From positions 1 through 31,000 of IMG/VR virus record IMGVR_UViG_3300043449_000698: a stretch of 31,000 bases of DNA. The stretch is one strand, 5' to 3'. Source of the stretch: a virus. Under the pieces are notes generated by a model. That model was not told where the DNA came from. It ran no database searches and was given only the letters and a program-made list of their open reading frames with translations. Both the position numbers and the translations under genes were made by a program. Numbering within the stretch: the first letter of the stretch is position 1; each line of letters opens with the position of its first letter. Shown in pieces: positions 7,637 through 15,793 of this stretch.

Positions 7637-8203
7637 TTAGTACGCGGCCTTATCAGCGACGTTCTGATGTTCGCTGATCTGGACCTGAACGATGGTGTAA
7701 GTATCACCCCACGCATTGTCCGGTCCCGGCGCGAGGCCGATGACGCGAAGCGATGCGTTGGACGCCGAGCTGCCCGTGTCGAGCATCATGGCCGAAAGGC
7801 CAGTGACGGTCGAACCCGCAGTGATCGTGGTGAAGTCGTACTGCTTGCCGATGCTGTCGACATCAAGCGAACCGTTCGCCTGAATTTCGTAAACAATCGT
7901 CGGGTCAAGAGTGACATACGCCACGATGTCAGTCGCCGTGGTAGACGCGGTCCACTTATTGGAAACGCGGCGGCGACCGTCGGTGTCGGTAAACTCAACA
8001 CCTTGGAAAGTGCCGATGAAAGTATCTCCAATGGCGGCGGTAGAAATCGTGCCTTCGCCCGTCGAAGATGGAATAATTCTCACCGGCTGGTTCTGCAAAA
8101 TGTTCGAGCCATAGGTCGAGCGGATCGTATACGCGGTGGGGCGAACCACACCGCTCGGCGAATACGCAGGACGGAGGCCGAACGGCTGGGACGTAGTAGA
8201 CAT
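7637..8203 (-). CDS. Putative capsid decoration protein
   Basis: A 188-residue protein beginning STTSQPFGLRPAYSPSGVVR, with FIGTFQGVEFTDTDGRRRVS, IVAYVTLDPTIVYEIQANGS and a Gly/Ser/Thr-rich C-terminus. This layout is typical of small proteins encoded directly upstream of capsid genes in aquatic podophages and is usually taken as a head decoration or cement protein. No transmembrane segment or enzymatic motif is seen. The stop overlaps the capsid gene's ribosome binding site, so expression of the two is probably linked. Confidence 0.7.
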   Translation of the reverse strand: MSTTSQPFGLRPAYSPSGVVRPTAYTIRSTYGSNILQNQPVRIIPSSTGEGTISTAAIGDTFIGTFQGVEFTDTDGRRRVSNKWTASTTATDIVAYVTLDPTIVYEIQANGSLDVDSIGKQYDFTTITAGSTVTGLSAMMLDTGSSASNASLRVIGLAPGPDNAWGDTYTIVQVQISEHQNVADKAAY

Positions 8204-8236
8204 AGCCTGTTCCTCGTCAAAGGTTAAACAAGCCTG

Positions 8237-8776
8237 TTAGCGGAAAATCCCACTAGCAGGCGCCTGTTGACGCAGTTCAGACAAGCCATCCCCTTCGTAA
8301 ATCGTGCTACCTGACCGAGCCGCCTGTTCCCGCACTAGATCGGCGGTCTCAGCGAGTTTCTCTTCCTCACGGAGCGGTGCGTCGTGGTGAGCTTCCTGCA
8401 TGAACCTCTGATACAGAGGCATGGGCAGCTTAAACGCGAGCATCTCGTTCACGCCAATGAAACCAGCCCATTCGCCGGTTTTCACAGAGGCGTATTCCAT
8501 ACCCGGCACCTCGTCGGGCCGCACAGGCTCGTAACCGAGCTGCATGCGGCGATGGATCGAGTCGCGCGGGTTGGTGGTCGTGAGCCAGCACAGATGATAT
8601 CCGGGGATTTCCGGCAAGTCTGGCAAAGCGTCGTTAAATAGTTGCTGTCGGAACATCTCAAGTCTATCGTCATCGCTCACGTCGCGGCGCTGCGTGACCG
8701 AACGGTCACCCATCTCGCGGGAGCGTCGATTGACACCAAGTTCCTTCTTAAGGCGATCATCGCCATCTACGCTCAT
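8237..8776 (-). CDS. Conserved phage head-region protein, unknown function
   Basis: A 179-residue protein. The N-terminal third is charged and helical (DDRLKKELGVNRRSREMGDR). Then come DLPEIPGYHLCWLTTTNPRD, RRMQLGYEPVRPDEVPGMEY, GEWAGFIGVNEMLAFKLPMP and YQRFMQEAHHDAPLREEEKL. I recognise this motif order from podophage head clusters, where it lies between scaffold and capsid genes, but know no assigned role. An assembly or minor capsid function is a reasonable inference. Confidence 0.7.
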   Translation of the reverse strand: MSVDGDDRLKKELGVNRRSREMGDRSVTQRRDVSDDDRLEMFRQQLFNDALPDLPEIPGYHLCWLTTTNPRDSIHRRMQLGYEPVRPDEVPGMEYASVKTGEWAGFIGVNEMLAFKLPMPLYQRFMQEAHHDAPLREEEKLAETADLVREQAARSGSTIYEGDGLSELRQQAPASGIFR

Positions 8777-8798
8777 GTTGTCTCACTCCTGTGTGTGT

Positions 8799-9788
8799 TT
8801 AGCGAGCCGAACTCTTGTCGTAGGCCTGATACGCCTTAACGTAGCGCTGTCGGAGCACGGGATCATCCCACACTCCGGCATCTATCATAGCCTGTTTTCT
8901 TTCCTGTGTCACGAAGGCTTCCCTCTTGGTCGAGGGCGGAACGTGTTCGCGGGTGTTGCCCGTCGGCGGAGCTTTCCGCCTCGGTGTCTCTGCAACCTCC
9001 TCGGTGTCATCGCCCCGCTGTTTCGAGGTGGTGTTCAGCCGCGTTGACACGCGCCGCGTGAGCTCGTGCCAGTAGTCGACGTTCTTCGGGTCGTAGCCTT
9101 CCCGCACCAGCCCATCATCGATAGCGCGGGTGATCCGGCTGTCCTCGTCGCCGCCCTTCGGGTCGTACCACGGGTTCGCCGCGACCCATTCCTGCGCCAG
9201 AGACGACACGCGGGTGTCCACCTTCGGGGCCGCCGCTTGCGCCTTGGCCTGCGCCATGTAATTCCGCGCCTGATCAAGTTGCTGGATGCGCAGCTTGGCC
9301 TCGTCGCGGATCCGCAGCGCCGCTGCGGCGTCGTCGCCGTTGCCCGCCTTGATCGCCTTGGCGAGGATCATCTCGGCCTGCTGCGCCTCGCGCGCCGCGT
9401 CGGCCAGACGCTGGTCAATCGTCGCGCTGTTCTGCGTCAGGACGTTGCCCTCGAGGGCCGCCAGACGCCGGGCCATGAGATCGTTCTGATCCCGCAGCAG
9501 CCGCAGCTCGCGCTCGGCGTTCTCTCTCGCCCGCTTGCGGACCTCGCGGCGCTTGAGGCGCCGCTTGCGGTTCGCCGACACGACCTCGTCGTCCGTGTCG
9601 TCCTGACTGGCCGCTAGGCGCTCGTCGCCCTCGTCCTCGTCGTCGTCGTCCGCGTCGTCCGCCTCGGGTTCAGACGCCGCAGCTTCCGCCTTGGGAGCCT
9701 CTTCGGCCTGCGCTATAGGCTTGCCATTGGCGTCGACCTCGACGATTTCGAGGTCTTCGTCCTTTTCTTCCAATACTTTATCTGCCAT
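8799..9788 (-). CDS. Putative scaffolding protein
   Basis: A 329-residue, strongly charged and helical protein. Residues ~1-60 are acidic (run EADDADDDDEDEGDE). A basic stretch (NRKRRLKRREVRKRARENAE) follows, then a long predicted coiled coil (about 75-170, Ala/Gln/Leu/Arg-rich) and a conserved-looking C-terminus (ERKQAMIDAGVWDDPVLRQR). Composition, length and position upstream of the capsid gene are those of podophage scaffolds, which chaperone procapsid assembly and leave before maturation. No protease motif was seen. Scaffold assignment is by composition and synteny. Confidence 0.7.
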   Translation of the reverse strand: MADKVLEEKDEDLEIVEVDANGKPIAQAEEAPKAEAAASEPEADDADDDDEDEGDERLAASQDDTDDEVVSANRKRRLKRREVRKRARENAERELRLLRDQNDLMARRLAALEGNVLTQNSATIDQRLADAAREAQQAEMILAKAIKAGNGDDAAAALRIRDEAKLRIQQLDQARNYMAQAKAQAAAPKVDTRVSSLAQEWVAANPWYDPKGGDEDSRITRAIDDGLVREGYDPKNVDYWHELTRRVSTRLNTTSKQRGDDTEEVAETPRRKAPPTGNTREHVPPSTKREAFVTQERKQAMIDAGVWDDPVLRQRYVKAYQAYDKSSAR

Positions 9789-9809
9789 GACCGGCTCTCC
9801 TTTGCAGCC

Positions 9810-10235
9810 TTATAGAAAGGCCTTGATCGCGAGCGGATCGCCCGTGACCTTGCCCACTAGGTCGAGATCGTTGAAAATAACCACGAGGGCCTCGTCGCCA
9901 TCCGTGGTCTTTACCGTCCACCTGTCACCGCCGTAACGGGGCACGCGCACAAACTCGCCGACCCGGCACCACGAGCCTTCCGGCCACGGTTCCATAGTGT
10001 TGCGGTTCTTGAACGCGAGGCTGCCGACCGAAAGAACTTTGGCGACCTGCGTGTTGTAAATCTCGGTCTCCCGAGTATCGCCGACGAGGATCACGCCCCC
10101 AGCCGTTTTCCGTTTGGGCGTGCGGATCTGTACCAGAACCCGGCTGCCAAACGGTTCAACGCCCGGGTCACACGCCGGGAATGCGTCGTCAATGTTGTCG
10201 TAAGCAAAGCTAATCTTGTTCGCGAGTTCCTGCAT
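9810..10235 (-). CDS. GroES-like co-chaperonin
   Basis: A 141-residue protein with the GroES (Cpn10) pattern: PFGSRVLVQIRTPKRKTAGG (28-47) runs into VILVGDTRETE, where TAGGVIL (44-50) corresponds to the GroEL-binding mobile-loop motif SAGGIVL. Then VAKVLSVGSLAF, GEFVRVPRYGGDRW and LVVIFNDLDLVGKV follow the Cpn10 barrel strands. The ~27-residue N-terminal extension and a short C-terminal tail make it longer than bacterial GroES (about 97). Phage co-chaperonins (T4 gp31 type) replace GroES to give GroEL a larger folding chamber for capsid subunits. Its place between portal and scaffold genes fits capsid folding. Confidence 0.85.
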   Translation of the reverse strand: MQELANKISFAYDNIDDAFPACDPGVEPFGSRVLVQIRTPKRKTAGGVILVGDTRETEIYNTQVAKVLSVGSLAFKNRNTMEPWPEGSWCRVGEFVRVPRYGGDRWTVKTTDGDEALVVIFNDLDLVGKVTGDPLAIKAFL

Positions 10236-10253
10236 GGGTGCTCCTCCTTGCAG

Positions 10254-10448
10254 CTAAAGGTCAAAATCTTTGCGGTCCTTCTCGGCTACGAAATCAATCA
10301 GCACGTCCTTGGCGCGCTGCAGACCGCCGTACAAACCGACCACGCGCCCGTATTCGTAGGCGTCGCGGTCCTGCGGCTGGCGGAGGCTTTCATGCGCTAA
10401 CCGCGCCTGCTCCTCGTCCAGCCGCCTTAACAACATCTCGATGGTCAC
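10254..10448 (-). CDS. Small helical protein of the head operon
   Basis: 64 residues from a GTG at 10448 whose last bases overlap the stop of the upstream gene (GTGA). The sequence is mostly helical and charged: MLLRRLDEEQARLAHESLRQ, DAYEYGRVVGLYGGLQRAKD. Similar short proteins sit beside portal genes in related phages; no function is known to me. Confidence 0.7.
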   Translation of the reverse strand: MTIEMLLRRLDEEQARLAHESLRQPQDRDAYEYGRVVGLYGGLQRAKDVLIDFVAEKDRKDFDL

Positions 10449-10594
10449 GCAGGCGCCTTCTTGCTGCCACCCTTGCCGCCCATCGCGCCCTTGCCGGCGC
10501 CGGTCTCGGCCATCTCGCCCATCGCAAGGCGCTTGTGCAGACGCACGCCTTCTTCGCCGACGGACTTACCTTTCGTGTCTTTCTGCTGTGCCAT
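10445..10594 (-). CDS. 49-residue Gly/Lys-rich protein
   Basis: ATG at 10594, stop TGA at 10447-10445. The product begins AQQKDTKGKSVGEEGVRLHK and ends in a Gly/Lys/Ala/Met-rich tail (TGAGKGAMGGKGGSKKAPA). It fills the gap between the portal and 10254-10448 genes and is coupled to the latter by a 4-base overlap. The start is preceded by GGAGACGAAGC. Small basic disordered protein of unknown function, possibly a virion or portal accessory. Confidence 0.7.
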   Translation of the reverse strand: MAQQKDTKGKSVGEEGVRLHKRLAMGEMAETGAGKGAMGGKGGSKKAPA

Positions 10595-10604
10595 GCTTCG
10601 TCTC

Positions 10605-13274
10605 CTACGTTCCGGGGTTGATGCCTGTTCCGGTCGAAACCGTGAACTTCTGGTCCGACGCCACCTCGAGCTGGGCGAGGTTCAGCGCCGTCATGTTGTC
10701 CTGCGTATTCATCTGGCTGCGGGCCAGCACCGCCGCGGCGTTGCGCCTGTTCTCGGCGTCCTGCCGCTCGCGCTCCATGACCATCCGCAGTTCCGACTCG
10801 CGGGCCCGGAGCTGAAGCTCGGCCTGCTGAATAGCCTGCTCGATCTGCAGCTTCTGCGCCTCGAGCTGCGCGTCGCGCGCCTCGCCCGCCGCGTCGAGCT
10901 GCAGGCGCATGGCGTCGACCTGAGCGCGCTGCGCCTCGATCTGCGTCTTCTGCTGCTGGATCTGCTGCTGGAGCTGGAGCTTCTGCGCCTCGGTCTGGGC
11001 GCTGATCTGCAACTTCTGCGCGTCGAGCTGCATGCGCTGCTGGTCGGCTTGCGTCCTGCGCTGCGTCTCCGCCATCGCCGCCTGCGCCGGGTCCATCGGC
11101 TGCGGTGGCGCGAGCTGCTGCATCATCTGGACAGCCTGCTCGATGATCGGTGGCAGAGAGCCAAAGACCTGCGCCGCCTGCTGCGACACGATCTGCGACG
11201 CCTCGGCCAGCATGCGGTCGAACGCCTGCTTGTCCTCGGCGGTCTTGTTCTCTTTCATCGCCTCGCCGATATCGGTGCCCGCCGTCTCGTTGCCAAGCTC
11301 GAACACCGTCGCCGCGTACCACAACGCGACGTGCTCCTTGATGTGGTTCAGTATCACCGGGATATAGGCCGGCGCGATAAGCCTGCTCATACCGAGCGCC
11401 GGGTTCATCATATAGGACAGGTGCGCCTTGAGGTGCGCGATGTGATCCTGCTCCGGGAACGCCACAATCGGGCGGCCCATCGTCGCCGCGACGTTCTCGT
11501 TCACCGCGTTCTGCTCTTTCGGCTCGACCGCCGGCGTCAGCAGATCCTTCGCGTTCGGGATCTTCAGCGTCTCGAGAAGACGCTCCTCGACCTTGCGCGC
11601 GTTGTAGAGCTGCGGCAACGCCGCCGCGCGCTGCGTCAGCGCCTGCACCTGCGCGAAGCGCTGCGCCTCGGAGAAAATATTCGGGTCGCTGACCGGCACG
11701 ACATCCATCGGGCCGTCGAAGTCGGCGCGCGTCGCCAGCTCCTCGCCGACCTCGTCCTCGACGTCCTCGTCGTTGAGATACATGCCATTCAGGCGGTGCA
11801 GGATGCGCAGCATCCGCGCCATCGCGTCGTGCAGGCGCGAATGGATTGCGCTGAATACCACCATGCCCTGCTCGAGCTTCGCCAGCGTCGTGCCGACCGG
11901 CGCGTTCGGGTTGCCGTCCGCAACGTCGTCCAGCGTCGTCCGCACCACGCCACGGCTCGCGTCGACGAGGAAGCCGAGTAGCTGATACAGCACCGAGCTT
12001 GGCGGGTTGAACGGCAGCGGCATCGCGATCTTACGCACGTCGTCGACGTTCAGGCCGCCCTCGATCTCCTCGACCTGCGTCGGCTGGATGTTCAGCGTCT
12101 GGCCGCCACGCGTGCCACCCTTCAGCTTCAGCATCGTCTGGCTGTTGCTGATGTGCGCGCTGTCGAGCAGCGCGCGCAGGGCGCCGGTCGCCGCAGCAGC
12201 AAGGCCGCCGATCATGTGCGGCAGGCCAATCGGGTAGGCGCCGCGCCACGGCACGAACGGGAACTCGACGAACCATTGCAGCTCTTCGCGGCTCTCGTCG
12301 TGCTCGTCCCAGTTCCGATAGATCGCCAGCACCTTGCCCGAGATCTTGTCGATCGAGATGATGTAGGGCGCGGGCTCCTCGTCGTCCTCGATAGACGCCA
12401 TAGCGTAGATCTCGTAGACCGTCCGCAGGCCGTCTTCGTTGTATGACGTGTCGCTGCGGCCCTCGATCTTGTCGTTCGCCACGTCAGCGACCGAGCGCTC
12501 GGGCTCCATGCTGGACGGGATCAGGTCGATGTCGCGGTACATGCCGCTCTTCACGCGCTGCTGGTAGTCAAGCGCCGTCAGATACTGGACGTGCGTCTTG
12601 CGCTGCGCGCTGTAGAAATTCGTGGCCGCGAACGGCAGGTACATGTCGTCGATAGCGACAAACAGAAACTCAGGGCGATTGCGCGCCTCGCTCCACGTCA
12701 CCTTCATGTACTGCGCGCCACCCAGCGGCACCTGCGTCAGTAGCTGCTCGAGCTCGGCGCGAAACTCCGGTGACTGCACCGTGAGCTGCCAGTTCATGAA
12801 CTTGGTCTTGCGCTGCGCCTTCTTCGCCTTGTCGCGCGTCACGTCGCCGGGGATGAAGTCCTTGACAGGCCCGCTCGGCGGAAAGAGCTCTTTCATCGCG
12901 CGGCTCGAGAAGTCGATGCACGCTTCCGTCAGCATCGGATGCACAACGCGCGACGCGCCTTGGAACTGCGCGCCACCCGGCGCGTCGTCGCCAAGGCCAG
13001 TGCGCCGGATGCCGTCTTCGTACTGCTCGTCGCGCTTCTTGCGCGCCTCGCGGTCGCGGCCAATCAGCTCAATGAAGCGGCTGCTGATGCGCTCGAGCTC
13101 ATCAGTCGGGAGCTCTTCGGCGAGGTTCTTGTAGAAATCAGGCGAGCGCGGCTCGACCTCGTCTTCGTCGGTCAGCGTAACAATCGCCCCGCCGTCTTCC
13201 GTGTCGACTACGTCCGACTTGTCGTCTTCGATCTCAACGGTTTCGCCCTCGGGGAGATCGTCTTCGTCTGCCAT
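10605..13274 (-). CDS. Portal protein
   Basis: 889 residues from ATG 13274 (a GTG one codon earlier is possible); GAGG lies five bases upstream. Landmarks: acidic N-terminus, GGAQFQGASRVVHPMLTEAC, MKELFPPSGPVKDFIPGD, LDYQQRVKSGMYRDIDLIPS, WFVEFPFVPWRGAYPIGLPH and LDSAHISNSQTMLKLKGGTR, typical of the large portals of podophages. The last ~160 residues (about 727-870) are a Gln/Ala/Glu/Arg-rich coiled coil, comparable to the extended C-terminal barrel of P22-like portals that reaches into the capsid. The portal forms the dodecameric DNA entry channel and docks the terminase. It lies directly after terL (7-bp gap). Confidence 0.9.
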   Translation of the reverse strand: MADEDDLPEGETVEIEDDKSDVVDTEDGGAIVTLTDEDEVEPRSPDFYKNLAEELPTDELERISSRFIELIGRDREARKKRDEQYEDGIRRTGLGDDAPGGAQFQGASRVVHPMLTEACIDFSSRAMKELFPPSGPVKDFIPGDVTRDKAKKAQRKTKFMNWQLTVQSPEFRAELEQLLTQVPLGGAQYMKVTWSEARNRPEFLFVAIDDMYLPFAATNFYSAQRKTHVQYLTALDYQQRVKSGMYRDIDLIPSSMEPERSVADVANDKIEGRSDTSYNEDGLRTVYEIYAMASIEDDEEPAPYIISIDKISGKVLAIYRNWDEHDESREELQWFVEFPFVPWRGAYPIGLPHMIGGLAAAATGALRALLDSAHISNSQTMLKLKGGTRGGQTLNIQPTQVEEIEGGLNVDDVRKIAMPLPFNPPSSVLYQLLGFLVDASRGVVRTTLDDVADGNPNAPVGTTLAKLEQGMVVFSAIHSRLHDAMARMLRILHRLNGMYLNDEDVEDEVGEELATRADFDGPMDVVPVSDPNIFSEAQRFAQVQALTQRAAALPQLYNARKVEERLLETLKIPNAKDLLTPAVEPKEQNAVNENVAATMGRPIVAFPEQDHIAHLKAHLSYMMNPALGMSRLIAPAYIPVILNHIKEHVALWYAATVFELGNETAGTDIGEAMKENKTAEDKQAFDRMLAEASQIVSQQAAQVFGSLPPIIEQAVQMMQQLAPPQPMDPAQAAMAETQRRTQADQQRMQLDAQKLQISAQTEAQKLQLQQQIQQQKTQIEAQRAQVDAMRLQLDAAGEARDAQLEAQKLQIEQAIQQAELQLRARESELRMVMERERQDAENRRNAAAVLARSQMNTQDNMTALNLAQLEVASDQKFTVSTGTGINPGT

Positions 13275-13281
13275 CACTGCC

Positions 13282-14769
13282 TCACGCGCTGTATGGGTTC
13301 ACGACCACGCGCGGAGGCGTCGGCTCGTGCAAGGGCTTCTGCTGCGATTTTACAGCGGAAAGCAGTCCTTTGTCCATGAGCAGGCGGATCGCTTGCGTCG
13401 TGCTGTCGACGAAGTCATCGTGCTTGATGCTGCCGCCGCCTGTAAATGAGCACAATTGCGCCACGAGCGGATCGGCCCACGTTCGCGGTCGCTTCGGGTA
13501 CTTGTCGCTCTCCGGCAACCAGATCTGACGCCGCGCGAAGATCGGCGACACGATATGCAAGCGCGAGAGCTTGTCGGCACGGCCCGGATTGTAGGCGTAT
13601 GCCGTGATGCCTTCTCGGTCGAGCATCTGGCGCAGGCTGATGCCGCTGCCCTTGTCTTCGATAATCACCATGTCGACCTTGCGCCCGGACGTTATCGGCT
13701 TCGCGGCGCCGAACATCGGCTTGATCAGCGCGGTGTCCTGATCGTCGCCGTAAGCGACGTTCAGCTCCTTTTTCACGCGGGCTATCAGCTCCGGCATGCC
13801 GAGCCTGTCTTGCCAGCAGTCGAGTAGCAGGACGTGGCTCGAGCCGTCGACGCTGAAGCCGCCCCAGACCGTGCAAGCGCTGTAGTCTGGGTCGCCGGTG
13901 CGCCTGTCGATCGTCGCCTCCGTGAACGCCGTGTCGAGCGACATGACGATCCAGTCGAACGCCGGCAGCGGCTTCTGAGCGGGCCACAGCCGGAACCAGC
14001 TCCGCTTGATGATGCCGCTCTCTTCGGGGTCGATCAGCTCGCCCTCGAGCTCCTGACGCCCAACGACCGTGCCTTCGTACTGCGCGAGCTGGTCGAAGAA
14101 CGTCTGTGGCAGGTTGTCCTTGTTCTCGTATGTGCTGCCGCGCACGATCAGGCGCCCGGCCTTCGGCTCGGTCAGTCGGCGCACAAGGTCGATCGGCTTG
14201 GGCGTCGTGGTCCACAGCACGCGGGGCGCAGGCCCGAGGCGCAGGCCCATCATTGCCATATCCCAAGTCTCATCAGGCCGGAGCCACGCCGCTAACTCGT
14301 CGCACCAAATGTCCGCGTGCTGTGGGCCACGAAGTCGTTCCGGCTTCTCCGCCGTGAAGCCTCGGATCGTGACCGGCTTACCCGTCACGCCGCGCACCCG
14401 GATGATCAGGTCGGTGGAGTTGTAGTCCTCGACCAGCTCCGGCGGGATGACCTTGAGCAGGCCCGCCGGGCCTTGAAAGCAGGTAAACTTAACGTCGGCG
14501 TAAGTCGGGGCGATGACCGCCCGGTCGAGCGCCAGCGGATCTTCGTAAGCCGCTGCGGCGAGCCACTGGGCGCCCGTGAGCGTCTTGCCGAACCCGCGCC
14601 CAGCCATGACGCCCGCCTCGGCCCAGCCCTCCGGGGGCAGGATCTGCTTCGGCCTCGCGGTCGCCGTCCATCTCGTCTGCCAGAGCAGATAGTGCAGGGC
14701 GTCGGACGGCAGCTTCGCGAGATCCGTAACCTCGAGCCCGTCGATGTCGTCCAGAGCCTCGAGCTTCAC
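13282..14769 (-). CDS. terL: Terminase large subunit (ATPase-nuclease)
   Basis: 495 residues from a GTG at 14769 that overlaps the TerS stop (GTGA). ATPase domain: Walker A GRGFGKT (57-63), Walker B DIWCDE (153-158) and a coupling-type TTTP (187-190). RNase H-like nuclease: SLDTAF (D279), IIEDKGSG (E371, D372) and HDDFVD (D451/D452). Length and motif order are complete for a packaging motor. The motor cuts concatemeric DNA and pumps it through the portal. The adjacent terS and portal genes complete the packaging set. Whether packaging is headful or site-specific cannot be told from this sequence. Confidence 0.95.
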   Translation of the reverse strand: MKLEALDDIDGLEVTDLAKLPSDALHYLLWQTRWTATARPKQILPPEGWAEAGVMAGRGFGKTLTGAQWLAAAAYEDPLALDRAVIAPTYADVKFTCFQGPAGLLKVIPPELVEDYNSTDLIIRVRGVTGKPVTIRGFTAEKPERLRGPQHADIWCDELAAWLRPDETWDMAMMGLRLGPAPRVLWTTTPKPIDLVRRLTEPKAGRLIVRGSTYENKDNLPQTFFDQLAQYEGTVVGRQELEGELIDPEESGIIKRSWFRLWPAQKPLPAFDWIVMSLDTAFTEATIDRRTGDPDYSACTVWGGFSVDGSSHVLLLDCWQDRLGMPELIARVKKELNVAYGDDQDTALIKPMFGAAKPITSGRKVDMVIIEDKGSGISLRQMLDREGITAYAYNPGRADKLSRLHIVSPIFARRQIWLPESDKYPKRPRTWADPLVAQLCSFTGGGSIKHDDFVDSTTQAIRLLMDKGLLSAVKSQQKPLHEPTPPRVVVNPYSA

Positions 14770-15242
14770 GGCTTCGCCTTCACGTCGATGATCTGTGGCT
14801 GGCGCTTGCGCTCGCGCAGCAGCTTCAGCAGCTCGGTCGCAAGCTCGGCGTTTTTGTCCTCGACGACCACCGGGGCATCGGGGTCGCCGGCCATAACGAT
14901 CTTATCGCCATATCGCTTCGGATCCCACTTCGCGAGCAGCTTGAGGTCCGTCTCGATGATCAGCTTGTCGCGCTGCACGTCGCCGGTCGAGTCGCCCCGA
15001 CCGCGCGCCGTCTCGCGTGCGACCACGGCGATGCGGTCGAAGCCCGTGGCGCGGGCTCGCGCGTATGCGATGCTTAGATCGGCGTCTTGCGCGCACCAGT
15101 CGTACCACGCCGTGTAATGCGGCATGCCCGGCTCGCGCAGGATCACGGCGAGGGGCTCGCCGGTCGACACACGCTCTAGGATCTCGTCTATTCGCGCCTC
15201 GTCACGAGTGACCGGCGCTTTCCGCGGAACGAGGCTCGGCAC
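14766..15242 (-). CDS. terS: Terminase small subunit
   Basis: 158 residues from a GTG at 15242. The N-terminal half is helix-turn-helix-like (DEARIDEILERVSTGEPLAV then PGMPHYTAWYDWCAQDADLS and YARARATGFDRIAVVARETA), and the middle has KLIIETDLKLLAKWDPKRYG, a pattern of the Sf6-type small terminase family. The acidic-basic C-terminal tail may contact TerL. Small subunits recognise the pac/cos site and stimulate the motor. Overlap with terL by 4 bases supports the pairing. The pac site was not identified. Confidence 0.88.
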   Translation of the reverse strand: MPSLVPRKAPVTRDEARIDEILERVSTGEPLAVILREPGMPHYTAWYDWCAQDADLSIAYARARATGFDRIAVVARETARGRGDSTGDVQRDKLIIETDLKLLAKWDPKRYGDKIVMAGDPDAPVVVEDKNAELATELLKLLRERKRQPQIIDVKAKP

Positions 15243-15245
15243 TGG

Positions 15246-15410
15246 CTATACCAGCGCGGCGCCAGCCACGAACCCGATGACAAGGGCGCCGAGGACGAAC
15301 ATCCACGCGCGCTTCACATTCGACGCCCAAGCGAAGCCCGCGTCGACTTCTGACGCGACCTCGACGACCTTCGCCGACGCCTTCTGGGCGACCTTCTTTG
15401 CAGCAGCCAT
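15246..15410 (-). CDS. Small single-pass membrane protein, first gene of late operon
   Basis: 54 residues from ATG 15410, chosen because GGAGGACAGA precedes it; a longer frame starting at 15503 would include the promoter. The N-terminal half is Ala/Lys/Val-rich (AAAKKVAQKASAKVVEVASE) and the C-terminal 20 residues (WMFVLGALVIGFVAGAALV) form one transmembrane helix that ends at the C-terminus. Topology resembles small holin-like or tail-anchored phage proteins, but no lysis partner is visible nearby. Function unknown. It lies ~27 bp after a predicted transcription start. Confidence 0.75.
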   Translation of the reverse strand: MAAAKKVAQKASAKVVEVASEVDAGFAWASNVKRAWMFVLGALVIGFVAGAALV

Positions 15411-15443
15411 TCTGTCCTCCGATGGGGTTGTGCTCCGAGTGCA

Positions 15444-15472
15444 AATATAAACCTGATCAGCGCCATTGTCAC
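15444..15472 (-). promoter_or_regulatory. Sigma70-type late-operon promoter
   Basis: Read on the minus strand: -35 GTGACA (15472-15467), 17-bp spacer, -10 TATATT (15449-15444). Each hexamer matches the consensus at five of six positions. Predicted start near 15437, leaving a ~27-nt leader with a strong GGAGG before ATG 15410. The 24-bp palindrome lies just upstream, so the promoter may be regulated from there. Confidence 0.7.
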
Positions 15473-15501
15473 CCCGCCCAGACTGGCGGACCTCTGCAAG
15501 C

Positions 15502-15525
15502 AAATCTGCAACCGGTTGCAGATTT
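15502..15525. promoter_or_regulatory. 24-bp perfect palindrome (candidate operator)
   Basis: Half-site AAATCTGCAACC is followed immediately by its exact reverse complement. The symmetry is that of a dimeric regulator's site. It sits about 30 bp upstream of the late -35 element, and an adjacent TCTGCAAGC (15493-15501) adds a third half-site related to the 12-bp repeats at 15794-15840. Confidence 0.75.
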
Positions 15526-15670
15526 AAGCGCGCAGCAGCGCAGCAGCGCGAGGACGTGCAGCATGCAGCACGAGCAAATGCTGCAGCGTGATGCTGCAGT
15601 GAAGTCTCGTATCGATCAGCGCAGCGTGCAGCAGCGCAGCGGTCAGTCCCGGTGCAGCATGCAGCAATCA

Positions 15671-15697
15671 GGGGGCACCCCTAAAGGGGTGTCCCCC
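15671..15697. terminator. GC-rich hairpin in control region
   Basis: GGGGGCACCCC (15671-15681) pairs with GGGGTG and CCCCC (15686-15697) around a TAAA loop, with a single T bulge at 15692. Neither strand has a following T-run. It could block read-through between the divergent units or present a structural element. Confidence 0.5.
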
Positions 15698-15698
15698 C

Positions 15699-15751
15699 AA
15701 ATGCTGCTGCAATGCTGCAGCAACGGTGGCTTCTGCAGCATTGCAGCATTT
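15699..15751. repeat. 19-bp inverted repeat with 3-nt bulge
   Basis: Left arm 15699-15720 and right arm 15733-15751 are reverse complements (AAATGCTG...CAATGCTGCAG against CTGCAGCATTGCAGCATTT) except for an extra CTG in the left arm. The 12-nt loop is 15721-15732. The arms are built from the TGCAGCA heptamers, so the structure may be a consequence of the array or a cruciform/origin element. Confidence 0.75.
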
Positions 15752-15793
15752 GCAGCATGCTGCATTTTGCTACATGCTGCACTTTGCTGCAGC

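Larger units (their letters stand above)
15557..15791. repeat. Cluster of 16 TGCAGCA/TGCTGCA heptamers
   Basis: TGCAGCA starts at 15557, 15564, 15627, 15653, 15660, 15716, 15734, 15742 and 15751. Its reverse complement TGCTGCA starts at 15579, 15592, 15705, 15713, 15758, 15775 and 15785. Some copies abut with 7-bp spacing or form the perfect 14-bp palindrome at 15751-15764. The density (16 in 235 bp) points to an array of protein-binding sites or to expansion of a GCA-rich sequence. Confidence 0.85.

Noticed and set aside
10461-11981. 506-codon open frame opposite the portal gene
   Set aside because: Arg/Leu-rich antisense shadow of a GC-rich gene; the minus-strand portal frame has clear family features.
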